NCBI GenBank assembly: GCA_964497495.1
Contig: CAZCCZ010000002.1
Span: forward strand, 62,001-126,000
Source of the DNA: CAXXOK01 sp964497495
Lineage (GTDB): Bacteria > Bacillota > Clostridia > Christensenellales > Aristaeellaceae
DNA length: 64,000 nt
Reading direction: 5' to 3'
The notes beneath the pieces were generated by a model. That model was not told the DNA's origin. It made no database searches and worked only from the letters and a program-made list of their open reading frames with translations. A program made the position numbers and the translations under genes. How positions within the stretch are numbered: position 1 is the stretch's first letter; the number at the start of each line of letters is the position of its first letter. Shown in pieces: positions 26,108-36,189 of the stretch.

Positions 26108-26130
26108 GCCCGCGCTCATCTGGCGCGGGC
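26108..26130 (-). terminator. Intrinsic terminator of the liv operon
   Basis: On the minus strand GCCCGCGC-CAGATGA-GCGCGGGC is followed by TTTTT. It lies 139 bases past the livF stop and before the rbs promoter. The remaining bases 26131-26268 hold nothing else I can support. Confidence 0.85.
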
Positions 26131-26268
26131 CGGGGCGACTCAGGATGCCGTCAGGCTGTTCTTTTTTCACGGGTCTGTTTGCTGAAAAGCCGCAAGCGCC
26201 TTGCCCGCCCGTCGTTGCCGGGCCGCGACACGGCGTTCGTTGCATCGCGCCTTCGCCCTTGCGCGAAC

Positions 26269-26978
<710 letters not shown>

Positions 26979-26982
<4 letters not shown>

Positions 26983-27785
26983 GCCTTCGCCTCCCCCGTT
27001 TCCGCCTCGTCGTCGTCGCTCTCGTCCTCCACGCCCAGGTACGCGCGGATCACGTCCTCGTTGTTGCGGATCTCGTCCGGCGTGCTGTCGGCGATCTTGG
27101 TGCCGTAGTTGAGCACCGTGATCCGGTCGGACAGGCCCATGACCAGCTTCATATCGTGCTCGATCAGCAGGATGGTGGTGTTCGTGTCGCTGCGCAGGCG
27201 GAGGATGAAGTTCTTCATTTCCTCGGTCTCCCTGGGGTTCAGGCCCGCCGCGGGTTCGTCCAGCATCAGCAGCTTGGGCTCGATGGCCAGCGCGCGGGCG
27301 ATTTCCAGCCTGCGCTGCTGCCCGTAGGAAAGGTTGCGCGCCACTTCGCTTTCCTTGCCCGCCAGCCCCACGTAGGCAAGCAGGCGGAGCACCTTCTCGA
27401 AGGCTTCCTCCTCTTCCCGGCGCATGCGACCCGTGCGGAAAACGATGTCCCCGATGTTCGCCCGCATGTTCAGGTAGCAGCCCACCAGGATGTTTTCCGC
27501 CACCAGCATGTTCTGGAACAGGCGGATGTTCTGGAACGTGCGCGCGATTTTATAGGAAGCGACTTTTTCCGGCGTCAGTTTGGTGAGGCTGTGCCCGTCG
27601 AAGGTGATGGAGCCGCTGTCCACCGGGTAATAACCGCTGATCATGTTGAAGAAGGTGGTTTTTCCCGCGCCGTTGGGGCCGATGACGCTCACGATCTGGT
27701 GCTCGTCCATGGAAAAGTCCACGTTGTTGATGGCGGTCAGGCCGCCGAAGGTTTTGGTAAGCCCCTTGACAAGCAGCAAAGGCAT
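26979..27785 (-). CDS. livG: Branched-chain amino acid ABC transporter ATP-binding protein LivG
   Basis: 268 residues. Walker A GPNGAGKTTFFNMISG, the LivG-type block IARTFQNIRLFQNMLVAENI, signature LSYGQQRRLEIARAL and Walker B LLMLDEPAAGLNP. The acidic C-terminal tail (EDESDDDEAETGEAKA) is longer than usual. It begins one base after the livM stop and overlaps livF. Confidence 0.95.
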
Positions 27786-27786
27786 A

Positions 27787-29088
27787 TCACGCGCCCTCCT
27801 TCGCTTTGGTTTCGGGCGCGCCGTCCGCGGGCGCTTTCGGCTTGAAGCCCAGCTTCTGCCGAATCTTGAGCATCCGCTTCTCCGGCAGGATGCCGTTGGG
27901 GCGGAAGATGCACATCAGCACTAGAATCAGGCCGAAGATCAGGCGCTCGTACTTGGCGGGGTTGAGCCACGCGGGGAGGTTCAGGATGCCGGAGGTCGTA
28001 AGCGACGTAAGGTAGTTGGAGACGTCCTTCAGAATTTGCAGTTGGAGCACGATCACCGCCAGCGCGCCGATGATGACGCCCTGCATATTGCCCGTGCCGC
28101 CCAGAATGACCATGCACAGGATGATGATCGACTCCATGAAGGTGAAGCTCGTAGGGTCCACGTAACTCTGCATGGCGGCGAACACCACGCCCATCATGCC
28201 GGCCAGCCCCGCCGCGATGGAGAAGGAGAGCAACTTCATGCACACCACCGGCACGCCCATGGTGCGGGCCACCAACTCGTCCTCGCGGATGGCCACCCAC
28301 GCGCGCCCGATGCGCGAATTTTGCAGGTTGCGTACCACCAGCACCGTAAGCAGGAACAGCCCCAGCACGATCCAGTAGAAGTCCACCGGTTTGTTAAGCT
28401 TGAGAGAAAAGAGCATCGGGGCCTGTATGGGCGTGATGCCCATAGGGCCGTTGGTCAGGTTCACGGGCTTGGAAAGGTTGTTGAACAGCAGGCGGATGAT
28501 CTCCGCGAAGCCCAGGGTGACAATGGCCAGATAGTCGCCTTTCAGCCTCAGCACCGGAAGCCCCAGCAGGAACCCCACGAAACCGGACACCACCAGCGCG
28601 ATCAGCAGAAACAGCCAGAACCAGTTGCCGGACAGCGGGAAGATTTTGTTGGCCATGAAGTAGTTGGCCTGGGAGGAGGCGAAAATCGCGTAGGTATAGG
28701 CGCCCACCGCGTAGAAGGCGGCGTACCCGAGGTTCAGAAGCCCCGTGAAGCCCACCACGATGTTGAGCCCCAGCGACAGGATGGCGTAGATGCCGATGAT
28801 CGTCGCCACGCGCGCGAAAGTGCCGGATGTCTGCCCCACGACGGGGATTACCAGCAGCAGGTCGACGGCCGCGAAGGCGATTCTCGCCCACGCGGGAAGG
28901 CTTATTTTCTGAACCGCCAGCAGGGACAACAGGAACAGCACGAACGCTACGCTGTTGCCCGGTTCCAGCAGCAGCCAGACCGGCGCGGCGACGATGACCA
29001 GAAGCTGGAGGAGAAACACCGTTTTCTGCCTGCCGCTCATTTCCCGGAAGGGTACGGCCAACTTTGCTTTCCTCTTGGTCTTATCCAT
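27787..29088 (-). CDS. livM: Branched-chain amino acid ABC transporter permease LivM
   Basis: 433 residues, about ten hydrophobic segments. The LivM blocks are GLNIVVGFTGLLNLGYAAFYAVGAYTYAIF, PVLRLKGDYLAIVTLGFAEIIRLL, GRAWVAIREDELVARTMGV and GGTGNMQGVIIGALAV. The N-terminus is extended by about 100 residues carrying extra hydrophobic segments, and a charged tail follows the last helix. It starts one base after the livH stop. Confidence 0.94.
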   Translation of the reverse strand: MDKTKRKAKLAVPFREMSGRQKTVFLLQLLVIVAAPVWLLLEPGNSVAFVLFLLSLLAVQKISLPAWARIAFAAVDLLLVIPVVGQTSGTFARVATIIGIYAILSLGLNIVVGFTGLLNLGYAAFYAVGAYTYAIFASSQANYFMANKIFPLSGNWFWLFLLIALVVSGFVGFLLGLPVLRLKGDYLAIVTLGFAEIIRLLFNNLSKPVNLTNGPMGITPIQAPMLFSLKLNKPVDFYWIVLGLFLLTVLVVRNLQNSRIGRAWVAIREDELVARTMGVPVVCMKLLSFSIAAGLAGMMGVVFAAMQSYVDPTSFTFMESIIILCMVILGGTGNMQGVIIGALAVIVLQLQILKDVSNYLTSLTTSGILNLPAWLNPAKYERLIFGLILVLMCIFRPNGILPEKRMLKIRQKLGFKPKAPADGAPETKAKEGA

Positions 29089-29089
29089 G

Positions 29090-30058
29090 CTACACCTTCT
29101 CTCCGGCCGGCTTGCCCAGCAGGCCGCTGGGTTTGAAGATCAGGATCAGGATCAGGATGGTAAAGGCGAGCACGTCCTTGTATTCGGAACCGAACATGCC
29201 GCCGGTGAGCGCCCCCAGGAACGAAGCGCCGAATACCTCGATGAGACCCAGCAGGATGCCGCCCAGCATCGCACCCGGGATTTTGCCGATGCCGCCGAAC
29301 ACGGCGGCCGTAAAGGCTTTCATGCCAAGGATAAAGCCGGAATAGGGGGAGATGGAGCCGTACTGAACGGAAAACAGCGTGCCCGCCGCGCCGCCCATGC
29401 CCGCGCCGATCAAAAAGGTCAGCGAGATTACCAGATCCACGTTGATGCCCATAAGCCGGGCGGTGTCCCGGTCCTGCGCCACGGCGCGCATGGCTTTTCC
29501 CCACTTGTTTTTGTTGACGAACAGGGTCAGCGCCGCCATCATCAAAAGGCACAGCCCCACGATATACAGCGTTTTTTCCGGCACCACCATGTTCTCCGCG
29601 ATCTGGATCCGGTTGGAAAATAGCGTGGGCGCGTACAGATAATAGTTGCCGTTCTTTGCCTCCTCCACCATGCGCACCACGTCCTGCAGGATGAAGGACA
29701 CGCCGATGGCGGAAATGAAAGGCACCAGCTTGGGCGCACTGCGCACGGGCCGGTAGGCGATGCGGTCCACCGCTACGCCCAGGCCGCCGCTCATGATCAT
29801 GGCGACCAGCAGCGCGATGATCAACGCCAGCGTGGGGGACATGTTGGCCAGAATCCCCAGCGATTTGAGCAGCAGCAGCACTTCGGTGCCCACGAACGCG
29901 CCGAACATGAACAGCTCGCTGTGGGCGAAATTGATGAATTCCAGAATGCCGTACACCATCGTATAGCCGATGGCGACGATCGCGTACACGAAACCCAAAG
30001 TTAACCCGTCGGACAGCAGCTGGGGGATTATTTTCACCAGCGATTGCAGTTGGTTCAT
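29090..30058 (-). CDS. livH: Branched-chain amino acid ABC transporter permease LivH
   Basis: 322 residues with about eight hydrophobic segments and LivH blocks GYTMVYGILEFINFAHSELFMFGAF, AYRPVRSAPKLVPFISAIGVS, GKAMRAVAQDRDTARLMGI and FGGIGKIPGAMLGGILLGLIE. It pairs with LivM. A hairpin separates it from livJ. Confidence 0.95.
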   Translation of the reverse strand: MNQLQSLVKIIPQLLSDGLTLGFVYAIVAIGYTMVYGILEFINFAHSELFMFGAFVGTEVLLLLKSLGILANMSPTLALIIALLVAMIMSGGLGVAVDRIAYRPVRSAPKLVPFISAIGVSFILQDVVRMVEEAKNGNYYLYAPTLFSNRIQIAENMVVPEKTLYIVGLCLLMMAALTLFVNKNKWGKAMRAVAQDRDTARLMGINVDLVISLTFLIGAGMGGAAGTLFSVQYGSISPYSGFILGMKAFTAAVFGGIGKIPGAMLGGILLGLIEVFGASFLGALTGGMFGSEYKDVLAFTILILILIFKPSGLLGKPAGEKV

Positions 30059-30079
30059 CCGGCGCCGACCTCCCTGCCG

Positions 30080-30117
30080 CCGCCGCGGGAAAAGGGCGTT
30101 CCCTTCTCCCGCGGCGG
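30080..30117 (-). promoter_or_regulatory. Hairpin between livJ and livH
   Basis: CCGCCGCGGGA (30080-30090) pairs exactly with TCCCGCGGCGG (30107-30117), and the loop folds further (AAGGG/CCCTT). There is no U-run. It has the same position after a binding-protein gene as in the other importer operons here. Confidence 0.6.
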
Positions 30118-30148
30118 TCGATGCGCTTGTTTTGCGTCTGCGAGGGGT

Positions 30149-31333
30149 TTATTTAAGGTACTCGGTTACGGCGATGGACTTGATGACTTCCGCCGGGTAA
30201 GCCGCCTGGCTGAAGCCCAGCACGTACACCTTCGCCTGTGTGTTGTCGCCGATGCCGTTGAAGGTCACGTCGGTGGCGACGCCTTCGTACCCGGCGGTGG
30301 CGCGTACGGCCGCCACCACCTGCTCGCGGGTGGGCAGCGCGCCGCCGTTGGCCGCGATGGCGGCCTTAACGGCGTTCAGGGCCACGCTCATGGCGTCGAA
30401 ACCGTAAGCGGCGTAGCCTTCGGGCGCGCGGCCGTACGCGGCCTGGTAGGAGGCGGCGAACGCGTTGCCCTTTTCGGTGTTCGCCACGCCCGCCGCGGTG
30501 GAGGTGTAGTAGGTGCCGATGACCGCGTCGCCCGCGATGTTCACCAGTTCCACGGAGTCCATGCCGTCCGGGCCGAGGAAGGTCACGGGAATGCCTTTTT
30601 CGGCCAGTTGCTTGATCAGCAGGCCGCCTTCGGGGTAAATCCCGCCGAAGTAAACGGCCTGCGCGCCGCTGGCGCGGATCATTTCTTCCACGGCGCTGTA
30701 GTCGGCCTCGCCCGCGGTGATGCCTTCGTAGCCCAGCACCGTGCCGCCGATGGCCTCGAAGCGCTTTTTAAACTCGTCGGCCACGCCCTGGCCGTAGGTG
30801 GTCTTGTCCTGAAGCACGAACACGCTGGTCAGCCCCAGGCCGAACAGGAAGTCCGCGCCTGCGGGGCCCTGCGCGTCGTCACGGGCGCAGATACGGTTGA
30901 CCACCGGCAGCGCGCGGTCGGTCACGGCCGTGGCTGTGTTGGCGGGGGAGACCATGGCCAACCCACCCTGGTTGTACACTTCCGAGGAGGGGATGGCCAC
31001 GCCGGAGTTCCAGTGGCCCACCACCGCGAGGAAGTCCTTATCCTCGATCAGCCGCTGCGCGATGCTCACGCCGACCTTGGGGTCGGCCTGGTCGTCCTGC
31101 GGGGCGAACTGCAGGTCGAAGCCCAGAGCCTTGAACTCTTCCACGCTCTGGCTATACGCCAGCTCGATGCCGTTTTTAATCACTTCGCCCATGGCGGCCT
31201 GGCTGCCGGACAGGGGGGTGCAGCTGGCGATTTTGATCACGGGCAGGGCCGTTTCGGCCGTCGCGGGGACGCTGCATGCCAAGAGGGCGATCACGAGGGT
31301 GAACGACACCAGGAAGGAGAGAACTCTTTTCAT
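30149..31333 (-). CDS. livJ: Branched-chain amino acid (Leu/Ile/Val-type) substrate-binding protein
   Basis: 394 residues. Signal peptide MKRVLSFLVSFTLVIALLAC; LLAC-S is an acceptable lipobox, which would make this the only lipid-anchored binding protein in the window, although ATA-ET a few residues later could be a plain cleavage site. The mature part has the LivJ/K blocks PVIKIASCTPLSGSQAAMGEVIKNGIELA, VVGHWNSGVAIPSSEVYNQGGLAMVSPANT and YFGGIYPEGGLLIKQLAEKG. It is the first gene of the liv operon. The ATG at 31333 has AAGGAGGCGTCC upstream, so the longer open frame is not used. Confidence 0.92.
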   Translation of the reverse strand: MKRVLSFLVSFTLVIALLACSVPATAETALPVIKIASCTPLSGSQAAMGEVIKNGIELAYSQSVEEFKALGFDLQFAPQDDQADPKVGVSIAQRLIEDKDFLAVVGHWNSGVAIPSSEVYNQGGLAMVSPANTATAVTDRALPVVNRICARDDAQGPAGADFLFGLGLTSVFVLQDKTTYGQGVADEFKKRFEAIGGTVLGYEGITAGEADYSAVEEMIRASGAQAVYFGGIYPEGGLLIKQLAEKGIPVTFLGPDGMDSVELVNIAGDAVIGTYYTSTAAGVANTEKGNAFAASYQAAYGRAPEGYAAYGFDAMSVALNAVKAAIAANGGALPTREQVVAAVRATAGYEGVATDVTFNGIGDNTQAKVYVLGFSQAAYPAEVIKSIAVTEYLK

Positions 31334-31571
31334 GGATGGACGCCTCCTTATACTTTTTCCGAGGCGGGTATGCCCGCGCTCCGGATATTCAAAAAAACTT
31401 CCCGCGGCCGCGTTAAGCCGGAGAAGCCTCTTTGCTTCCATCTTTATCTTTGATTGCGTCGGGAGGCACGAACGTGGAACGTGCGTTGGAAGGAAGAAGT
31501 ATCGGATAGGGTGAGAATGAAGGAGCACGGAAACGATTATGCAAACCGGACGAGCCCGGTCTGATTAGCCA
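31334..31571 (-). other. About 230-base untranslated leader of the liv operon
   Basis: The promoter at 31572-31600 leaves a long leader before livJ. I see no tRNA-like T-box signature or other leader motif that I can name with confidence, and no small gene with a good ribosome binding site. Confidence 0.4.
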
Positions 31572-31600
31572 ATTATATATCCCTGGAAAACCGGTGTCAA
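31572..31600 (-). promoter_or_regulatory. Consensus sigma-A promoter of the liv operon
   Basis: Minus strand: TTGACA (31600-31595), 17 bases, TATAAT (31577-31572). Both hexamers are perfect, so the operon should be strongly expressed or tightly repressed. Confidence 0.88.
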
Positions 31601-31793
31601 TAAGGGCATATCGGCCTTCCGGCGAAAAACGAATTTTAAACAGTTTGCATCACGAAGCTGTATGCGATTCATAATTTTCCTGCGGGCCCCGGCCCCGGCA
31701 GGCAGGAATCCGCGCCGTCGGGAAGAAAGAAATGGAATGCGGCCCCGCGCCGTATCCGGCGGGAGAACCGCCCCGGAAGGAGAGCGTTACGCC

Positions 31794-32441
31794 ATGAAAA
31801 ACTTCGTCGTCACCATCGCCCGCGGCTTCGGCAGCGGCGGCAAGCAGATCGGCCTGCAGATCGCGGGAGACCTGGGCATCCGCCTGATGGACAAAGAGCT
31901 TTTGGAACTGGCCTCCGTGGAAAGCGGCATCAACGAGGAACTGTTTACGCTGGCCAACGAGAAGTTCAACCGCCGGCTCCTGATGCAGGTGCCCGACCGC
32001 GAACATTACGGCAACGTGTTGACGCCCGAGAACCGGAAGTTCGTATCGGAAATCAACCTGTTCAACTATCAGGTAAAAATCCTACGGATGCTGGCGCAGA
32101 CGGAATCCTTCATCGTTATGGGCAAGGCCGCCAACTTCGTGCTGCGCGACCTGCCAAACGTCGTCAGCGTCAGCGTACAGGCGCCGTTCGAAGCCTGCGT
32201 TCATTCCATTATGGAACGCACCGGCATGGATGAGGCGGAGGCGGGCAAGATGATCCGCCGCACGGACAAATACCGCTCGGATTACCACAGGTATTACACC
32301 GGCGAAAACTGGAAAGATCCTGCCGGATACGACCTGTGCCTGAACAGCGCCCGCGTGGGGCGCGCGGCGTGCGCCGAGGTCATCAAGCAGTGCGTGAAAA
32401 GCAAGCTGGGCGTGCGGCTCCCCGCCAAAGCGAAAGCGTGA
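31794..32441 (+). CDS. Cytidylate-kinase-like family protein
   Basis: 215 residues. The P-loop opening FVVTIARGFGSGGKQIGLQIAGDLGI is that of the cytidylate kinase-like family, in which GSGG replaces the classical GxxGxGKS. The lid region with KMIRRTDKYRSDYHRYYTGENWKDPAGYDLCLNS is also typical. The family is widespread in Clostridia and its substrate is not established; it is distinct from the true Cmk. The gene stands alone, between the liv promoter and a terminator. The ATG at 31794 follows GGAAGGAGAGC; the open frame upstream lacks a ribosome binding site. Confidence 0.82.
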   Translation: MKNFVVTIARGFGSGGKQIGLQIAGDLGIRLMDKELLELASVESGINEELFTLANEKFNRRLLMQVPDREHYGNVLTPENRKFVSEINLFNYQVKILRMLAQTESFIVMGKAANFVLRDLPNVVSVSVQAPFEACVHSIMERTGMDEAEAGKMIRRTDKYRSDYHRYYTGENWKDPAGYDLCLNSARVGRAACAEVIKQCVKSKLGVRLPAKAKA

Positions 32442-32470
32442 GGCGGGCGGGCCCTGGTTCTGCGGCGCAA

Positions 32471-32502
32471 AGCGGCCCGGTTCCCGTTGGAACCGGGCCG
32501 CT
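32471..32502. terminator. Hairpin between convergent genes
   Basis: AGCGGCCCGGTTCC and its exact complement around a CGTT loop, followed on the plus strand by TTC. It separates the cytidylate-kinase-like gene from the convergent LacI gene. Confidence 0.7.
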
Positions 32503-32525
32503 TTCATAAGCCTTCGCGCTTCCCG

Positions 32526-33509
32526 TTACACCTTCATGCACGAATCGCCGATGATCAGCGAAACGCCGATCACCTGATCTTTCTTGGGGTCCTCCGAAAA
32601 CAGCGCGTCGAATAGCGCCTGCGACAGGGAGGAAACGTCCTGCCGGATCGTCGTGAGCCTGGGGTAGGCGTAGCCGGGCATGCAGCCGTCGAAGCCCACG
32701 ATGGAAAAATCCTGCGGGATGCCGAAACCCCGCTGGTTGGCGCGCATGCACATGCCCATGGCCACCAGGTCGTTGGCGCAGACCACCGCCGTGGGCGGGT
32801 TGCGCAGCGAGCAGAAGTAATCCATCGCCTGCGCGCCGGTGTTCACGTCCAGCGAGCCTTTATACAGGTAATCCTCCGAGAAATCCAGCCCCTTTTCCGC
32901 GACCGTGTCCAGAAACGCCTGGTAGCGCTCCTCGCAGGAGTGGAAACCCGGCACGTAACCCGCGAAGCCGAGGGTGCGGTGGTTAAGGTTGTACAGGTAA
33001 TCGGTCAGCAGGTGGATGCCGCGGCTATTGTCGGAATGGATGCGGCAGTGGCGCATGTCCATGTTCCGGTCCAGACCGATCAGCCGCTGGCTGGTATGCT
33101 CGAACGTCGCCGAACTGCGGTTGAACCCTTCCGTCAGGATGATCCCGCGGGTATGGGCCGCCTCGCAGTAGCGCAGGTATTCGGCCTCCAGCCGGGGGTC
33201 GTTCTCCGTGTCGCAGATCAGGAGCGAGCATTTGTTTTTCAATGCCACCTGGCCCATTTCCTTGATCAGCGCGATGAAATAGGGGTTCTCCATATCGTAA
33301 ATGAACAGGGCGAAAGCGTTGGACGTGCCTGCGAACAGGTTTTTCGCGTTGAGGTTCGGCACGTAGTTATATTGCCGTATCACTTCGCTGACCCGCGTGC
33401 GAATCTCTTCGGAGGTTTTTTCGGGCGCGTTGATGACCCTTGAAACCGTGGCGACGGAGACGCCCGCGATCTGAGCTATTTCCCGGATGCCCACCGTTTT
33501 CTTGTTCAT
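32526..33509 (-). CDS. LacI-family regulator of the glycyl radical enzyme operon
   Basis: 327 residues. Helix-turn-helix TVGIREIAQIAGVSVATVSRVINAPEKTSEEIRT with hinge NYVPNLNAKNLFAGTS, then a sugar-binding-protein-like sensor (FALFIYDMENPYFIALIKEMG; AVVCANDLVAMGMCMRANQRG; SIVGFDGCMPGYAYPRLTTIRQD). It is divergent from the operon starting at 33778, whose promoter carries a palindrome at the start site. The ATG at 33509 follows GATGAGGAG; the eight extra upstream codons have no ribosome binding site. Confidence 0.9.
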   Translation of the reverse strand: MNKKTVGIREIAQIAGVSVATVSRVINAPEKTSEEIRTRVSEVIRQYNYVPNLNAKNLFAGTSNAFALFIYDMENPYFIALIKEMGQVALKNKCSLLICDTENDPRLEAEYLRYCEAAHTRGIILTEGFNRSSATFEHTSQRLIGLDRNMDMRHCRIHSDNSRGIHLLTDYLYNLNHRTLGFAGYVPGFHSCEERYQAFLDTVAEKGLDFSEDYLYKGSLDVNTGAQAMDYFCSLRNPPTAVVCANDLVAMGMCMRANQRGFGIPQDFSIVGFDGCMPGYAYPRLTTIRQDVSSLSQALFDALFSEDPKKDQVIGVSLIIGDSCMKV

Positions 33510-33657
33510 GGTACCACTCCTCATCGCTATCATTGATTATAGAACAGATCGTTTCACAAATCAATACCAATGTATCCGTTATGATGCATTATGAATCATC
33601 TTTATCTACGATTTACACAATATATCGCAAGAACGACGATAAATTTCAAAAAACATA

Positions 33658-33686
33658 TTGACATATGGCCGAATATATGCCATAAT
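33658..33686 (+). promoter_or_regulatory. Promoter of the glycyl radical enzyme operon
   Basis: TTGACA (33658-33663), 17 bases, CATAAT (33681-33686), in an AT-rich divergent gap. Confidence 0.82.
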
Positions 33687-33692
33687 GCGCAT

Positions 33693-33704
33693 GTAACAAG
33701 TTAC
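33693..33704. promoter_or_regulatory. GTAACAAGTTAC palindrome at the start site
   Basis: Two 5-bp arms around AA, at about +1 to +12 of the promoter at 33658-33686. It is a likely operator for the divergent LacI protein, although the centre is AA rather than the usual CG. Confidence 0.55.
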
Positions 33705-33777
33705 TTACGTTCATAAAAGTCGCCGTTCACACCGCATTTTACAGTGCCGTGAGAACCCGGCCAAGGGAGAAGATAGC

Positions 33778-36189
33778 ATGAACCTCAGGATTGCCCGCCT
33801 GCGCAAAGCGCTCTTTGACCAGAAACCCAAGGTGTGTTCCGAACGATGCAATATTTTCACGGAGTCCATGAAACGGAATCACGCGAAGCCCGTGGCCCTA
33901 CGGCGCGCCGAAGCGTACTACGACGTGCTGACGAACATGACCGTATGGGTCAGGGACGACGAGCTGATCGTCGGCAACCAGGCGAAATGGCCGAAGGCCT
34001 CCCCGATTTTCCCGGAATACTCCTGCCAATGGCTTACGGAGGAGATCGCAGGGAAACCTTATTTCTGGGACGAGCGGCCCGGCGACCGTTTTTACGCGGA
34101 CGAGGACGTGAAACAGGATATCCTGCGCTGCATCGACTACTGGCAGGATAAGACGCTGATCGACTATCTGCGCGCGGCGCTGCCGGAAAGCACGCTGAAA
34201 GCCTGGGATTCCGGCGTGATCGACGAGACCTGGGTGGTCGGCGCGGGGCTGGGCAACGAGATTCCGGATTATAAGCTCGTGCTTCAAAAGGGCCTGAAGG
34301 ACGTGACGGCCCGGGCGAAGGCCGCACGGGAAGCGCTGGACCTGAAAGAGCCGGAAGGCGTGAAGAAGGCCTTCTTTCTGGACGGGGTCCTCCGCGGCAA
34401 CGAGGCGGTCGTGGCGTTTTCCCGCCGGATCGCGGACGAGTGCGAGCAGCAGGCCGCCGTGTGCTCCGTGGAAACCCGCAAAGAGGAATTGCTGAAGCTT
34501 GCGGGCATCTGCCGCCGTGTTCCCTACGAGCCCGCTCGTACCTTCCATGAGGCGGTGCAGAGCATCTGGCTGATTTTACTGGCCGTGCATCTGGAATCCA
34601 ACGGGCACGCCATCTCCCTGGGCCGTTTCGACCAGTACGTGTACCCCTATTATCAGAAAGATTTGAACGAGGGGCGCATTACGCGGGACGAGGCGCTGGA
34701 GATCATCGAGTGCTTCTTCATCAAGTGCAACGAGCTCAACAAGCTCCGCTCCTGGGGAGATTCGGAGTTCTTCCTCGGATACCAGATGTTCATCAATCTG
34801 GCGATCTGCGGGCAGGATAAGTTCGGCAACGACGTGACCAACGAGATTTCCCACCTGTGCATTCAGGCCTGCTCGGAGCTCCGGCTGGTTACGCCGTCCG
34901 TATCCGTGAAATGCTTTGAGAAGACGGACAAGGCGCTGATGATGGAAGCGCTGGAAGCCGCGGTGAAGCATCAGGGCGGCATGCCCGCCTTCTACAACGA
35001 CCGCGCGTTCATGGATACGCTCCGTAAAATGGGCATCGCGGAGGACGACCTGTGCGACTGGTCTCCGGACGGGTGCATCGAAGCCTCCATCCCCGGCAAG
35101 TGGGATTTCGCGGCCAAGGGCCCGTGGCTGAACGTGGAAAAGGTGCTGGATATCACGCTTCACAACGGCGTGGACACCAAGACCGGGTATCTGTACAAGC
35201 CGACCTCCAGGAAGATCGAGGATTGCGCCTCGATGGAGGAGATTTTCAAGGAATATACGGATATGCTGGCCTACTTCATGGATATGCAGGTGGTGGTGGA
35301 GCATACCAACGACTACGTGCACTGCCTGTACGATATCAACCCGTTCCGTTCCTCGCTCATCGAGGATTGCATCGGCCGCGGGCTGGACCTGGTGGAAGGT
35401 GGCGCGCTCTACTCGGCGGACGGCGGCCCCACGGCGGGCTCCATCAGCTCCGGCGACGCGCTGGCGGACATGGAATACGCCGTTTTCACCAAGAAGCTTG
35501 TTACATTGAAGGAATTGCTGCACGCGCTGGATACGAATTTCGAGGACGGGGCTACCTCGCCCACCGGGCCGGAGCTGCGCGCGGTGCTGCTGAACAAGGC
35601 ACCGAAATTCGGCAACGACGACGACACGGCGGACCGTTGGGTGGTCGCCGTGGAGGAGTTCATCGGCAGCCGGTACCACACCAAATACCACAGCAGTAAA
35701 TACGGCAAAGGCCCGCTTCCCTGCTGCTTCTCCTACAGCCAGAGCCCGGTTTCCGGCAACATCGCCTTCGGCCGCAGCGTCGGGGCCACGCCGGACGGCC
35801 GCAGAGACGGCATGCCCGTGAACAACGGCGTATCCCCCGCCAACGGCGCGGAACGCGAGGGCGCCACGGCCGCCTGCAACAGCGTGGCCAAGCTGCCCAC
35901 CCAGTGGATTCAAAAAGGCGCCATCTTCAACATGCGCCTGGCGAAAAACGCCATCGCCACCCGGGATAAGCGCGAGCGCGTGGTGGATATGATCGGCGTG
36001 CTGTTCGACAAGAAGGCCGAGCAGATCCAGTTCAACGTCGTCGATTCGGACGTGCTTCGGGACGCGATGGCGCACCCGGACGATTATCAGGACCTGATGG
36101 TGCGCGTTTCCGGGTACAGCGCGCTGTTCACTTCCCTGGCCCCGGCCTGCCAGGCGGACGTGATCAACCGCAATGAGCTGGACATCTGA
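33778..36189 (+). CDS. Glycyl radical enzyme (diol-dehydratase-like, PFL superfamily)
   Basis: 803 residues. The thiyl-radical cysteine lies in DGCIEASIPG; a Glu two residues after the Cys marks the dehydratase/lyase branch rather than pyruvate formate-lyase, which has two adjacent cysteines. The glycyl-radical loop near the C-terminus is VRVSGYSALFTSLAPACQ, with the radical Gly in SGY. Its activating enzyme is encoded directly downstream with overlap. Known relatives dehydrate glycerol, propane-1,2-diol or hydroxyproline, or cleave sulfonates. With a rhamnulokinase-type kinase and a fuculose-phosphate-type aldolase in the same operon, 1,2-propanediol from deoxysugars is a candidate substrate, but no propanediol reductase or aldehyde dehydrogenase is nearby. 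The substrate is open. The enzyme needs anaerobic conditions. Confidence 0.9.
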   Translation: MNLRIARLRKALFDQKPKVCSERCNIFTESMKRNHAKPVALRRAEAYYDVLTNMTVWVRDDELIVGNQAKWPKASPIFPEYSCQWLTEEIAGKPYFWDERPGDRFYADEDVKQDILRCIDYWQDKTLIDYLRAALPESTLKAWDSGVIDETWVVGAGLGNEIPDYKLVLQKGLKDVTARAKAAREALDLKEPEGVKKAFFLDGVLRGNEAVVAFSRRIADECEQQAAVCSVETRKEELLKLAGICRRVPYEPARTFHEAVQSIWLILLAVHLESNGHAISLGRFDQYVYPYYQKDLNEGRITRDEALEIIECFFIKCNELNKLRSWGDSEFFLGYQMFINLAICGQDKFGNDVTNEISHLCIQACSELRLVTPSVSVKCFEKTDKALMMEALEAAVKHQGGMPAFYNDRAFMDTLRKMGIAEDDLCDWSPDGCIEASIPGKWDFAAKGPWLNVEKVLDITLHNGVDTKTGYLYKPTSRKIEDCASMEEIFKEYTDMLAYFMDMQVVVEHTNDYVHCLYDINPFRSSLIEDCIGRGLDLVEGGALYSADGGPTAGSISSGDALADMEYAVFTKKLVTLKELLHALDTNFEDGATSPTGPELRAVLLNKAPKFGNDDDTADRWVVAVEEFIGSRYHTKYHSSKYGKGPLPCCFSYSQSPVSGNIAFGRSVGATPDGRRDGMPVNNGVSPANGAEREGATAACNSVAKLPTQWIQKGAIFNMRLAKNAIATRDKRERVVDMIGVLFDKKAEQIQFNVVDSDVLRDAMAHPDDYQDLMVRVSGYSALFTSLAPACQADVINRNELDI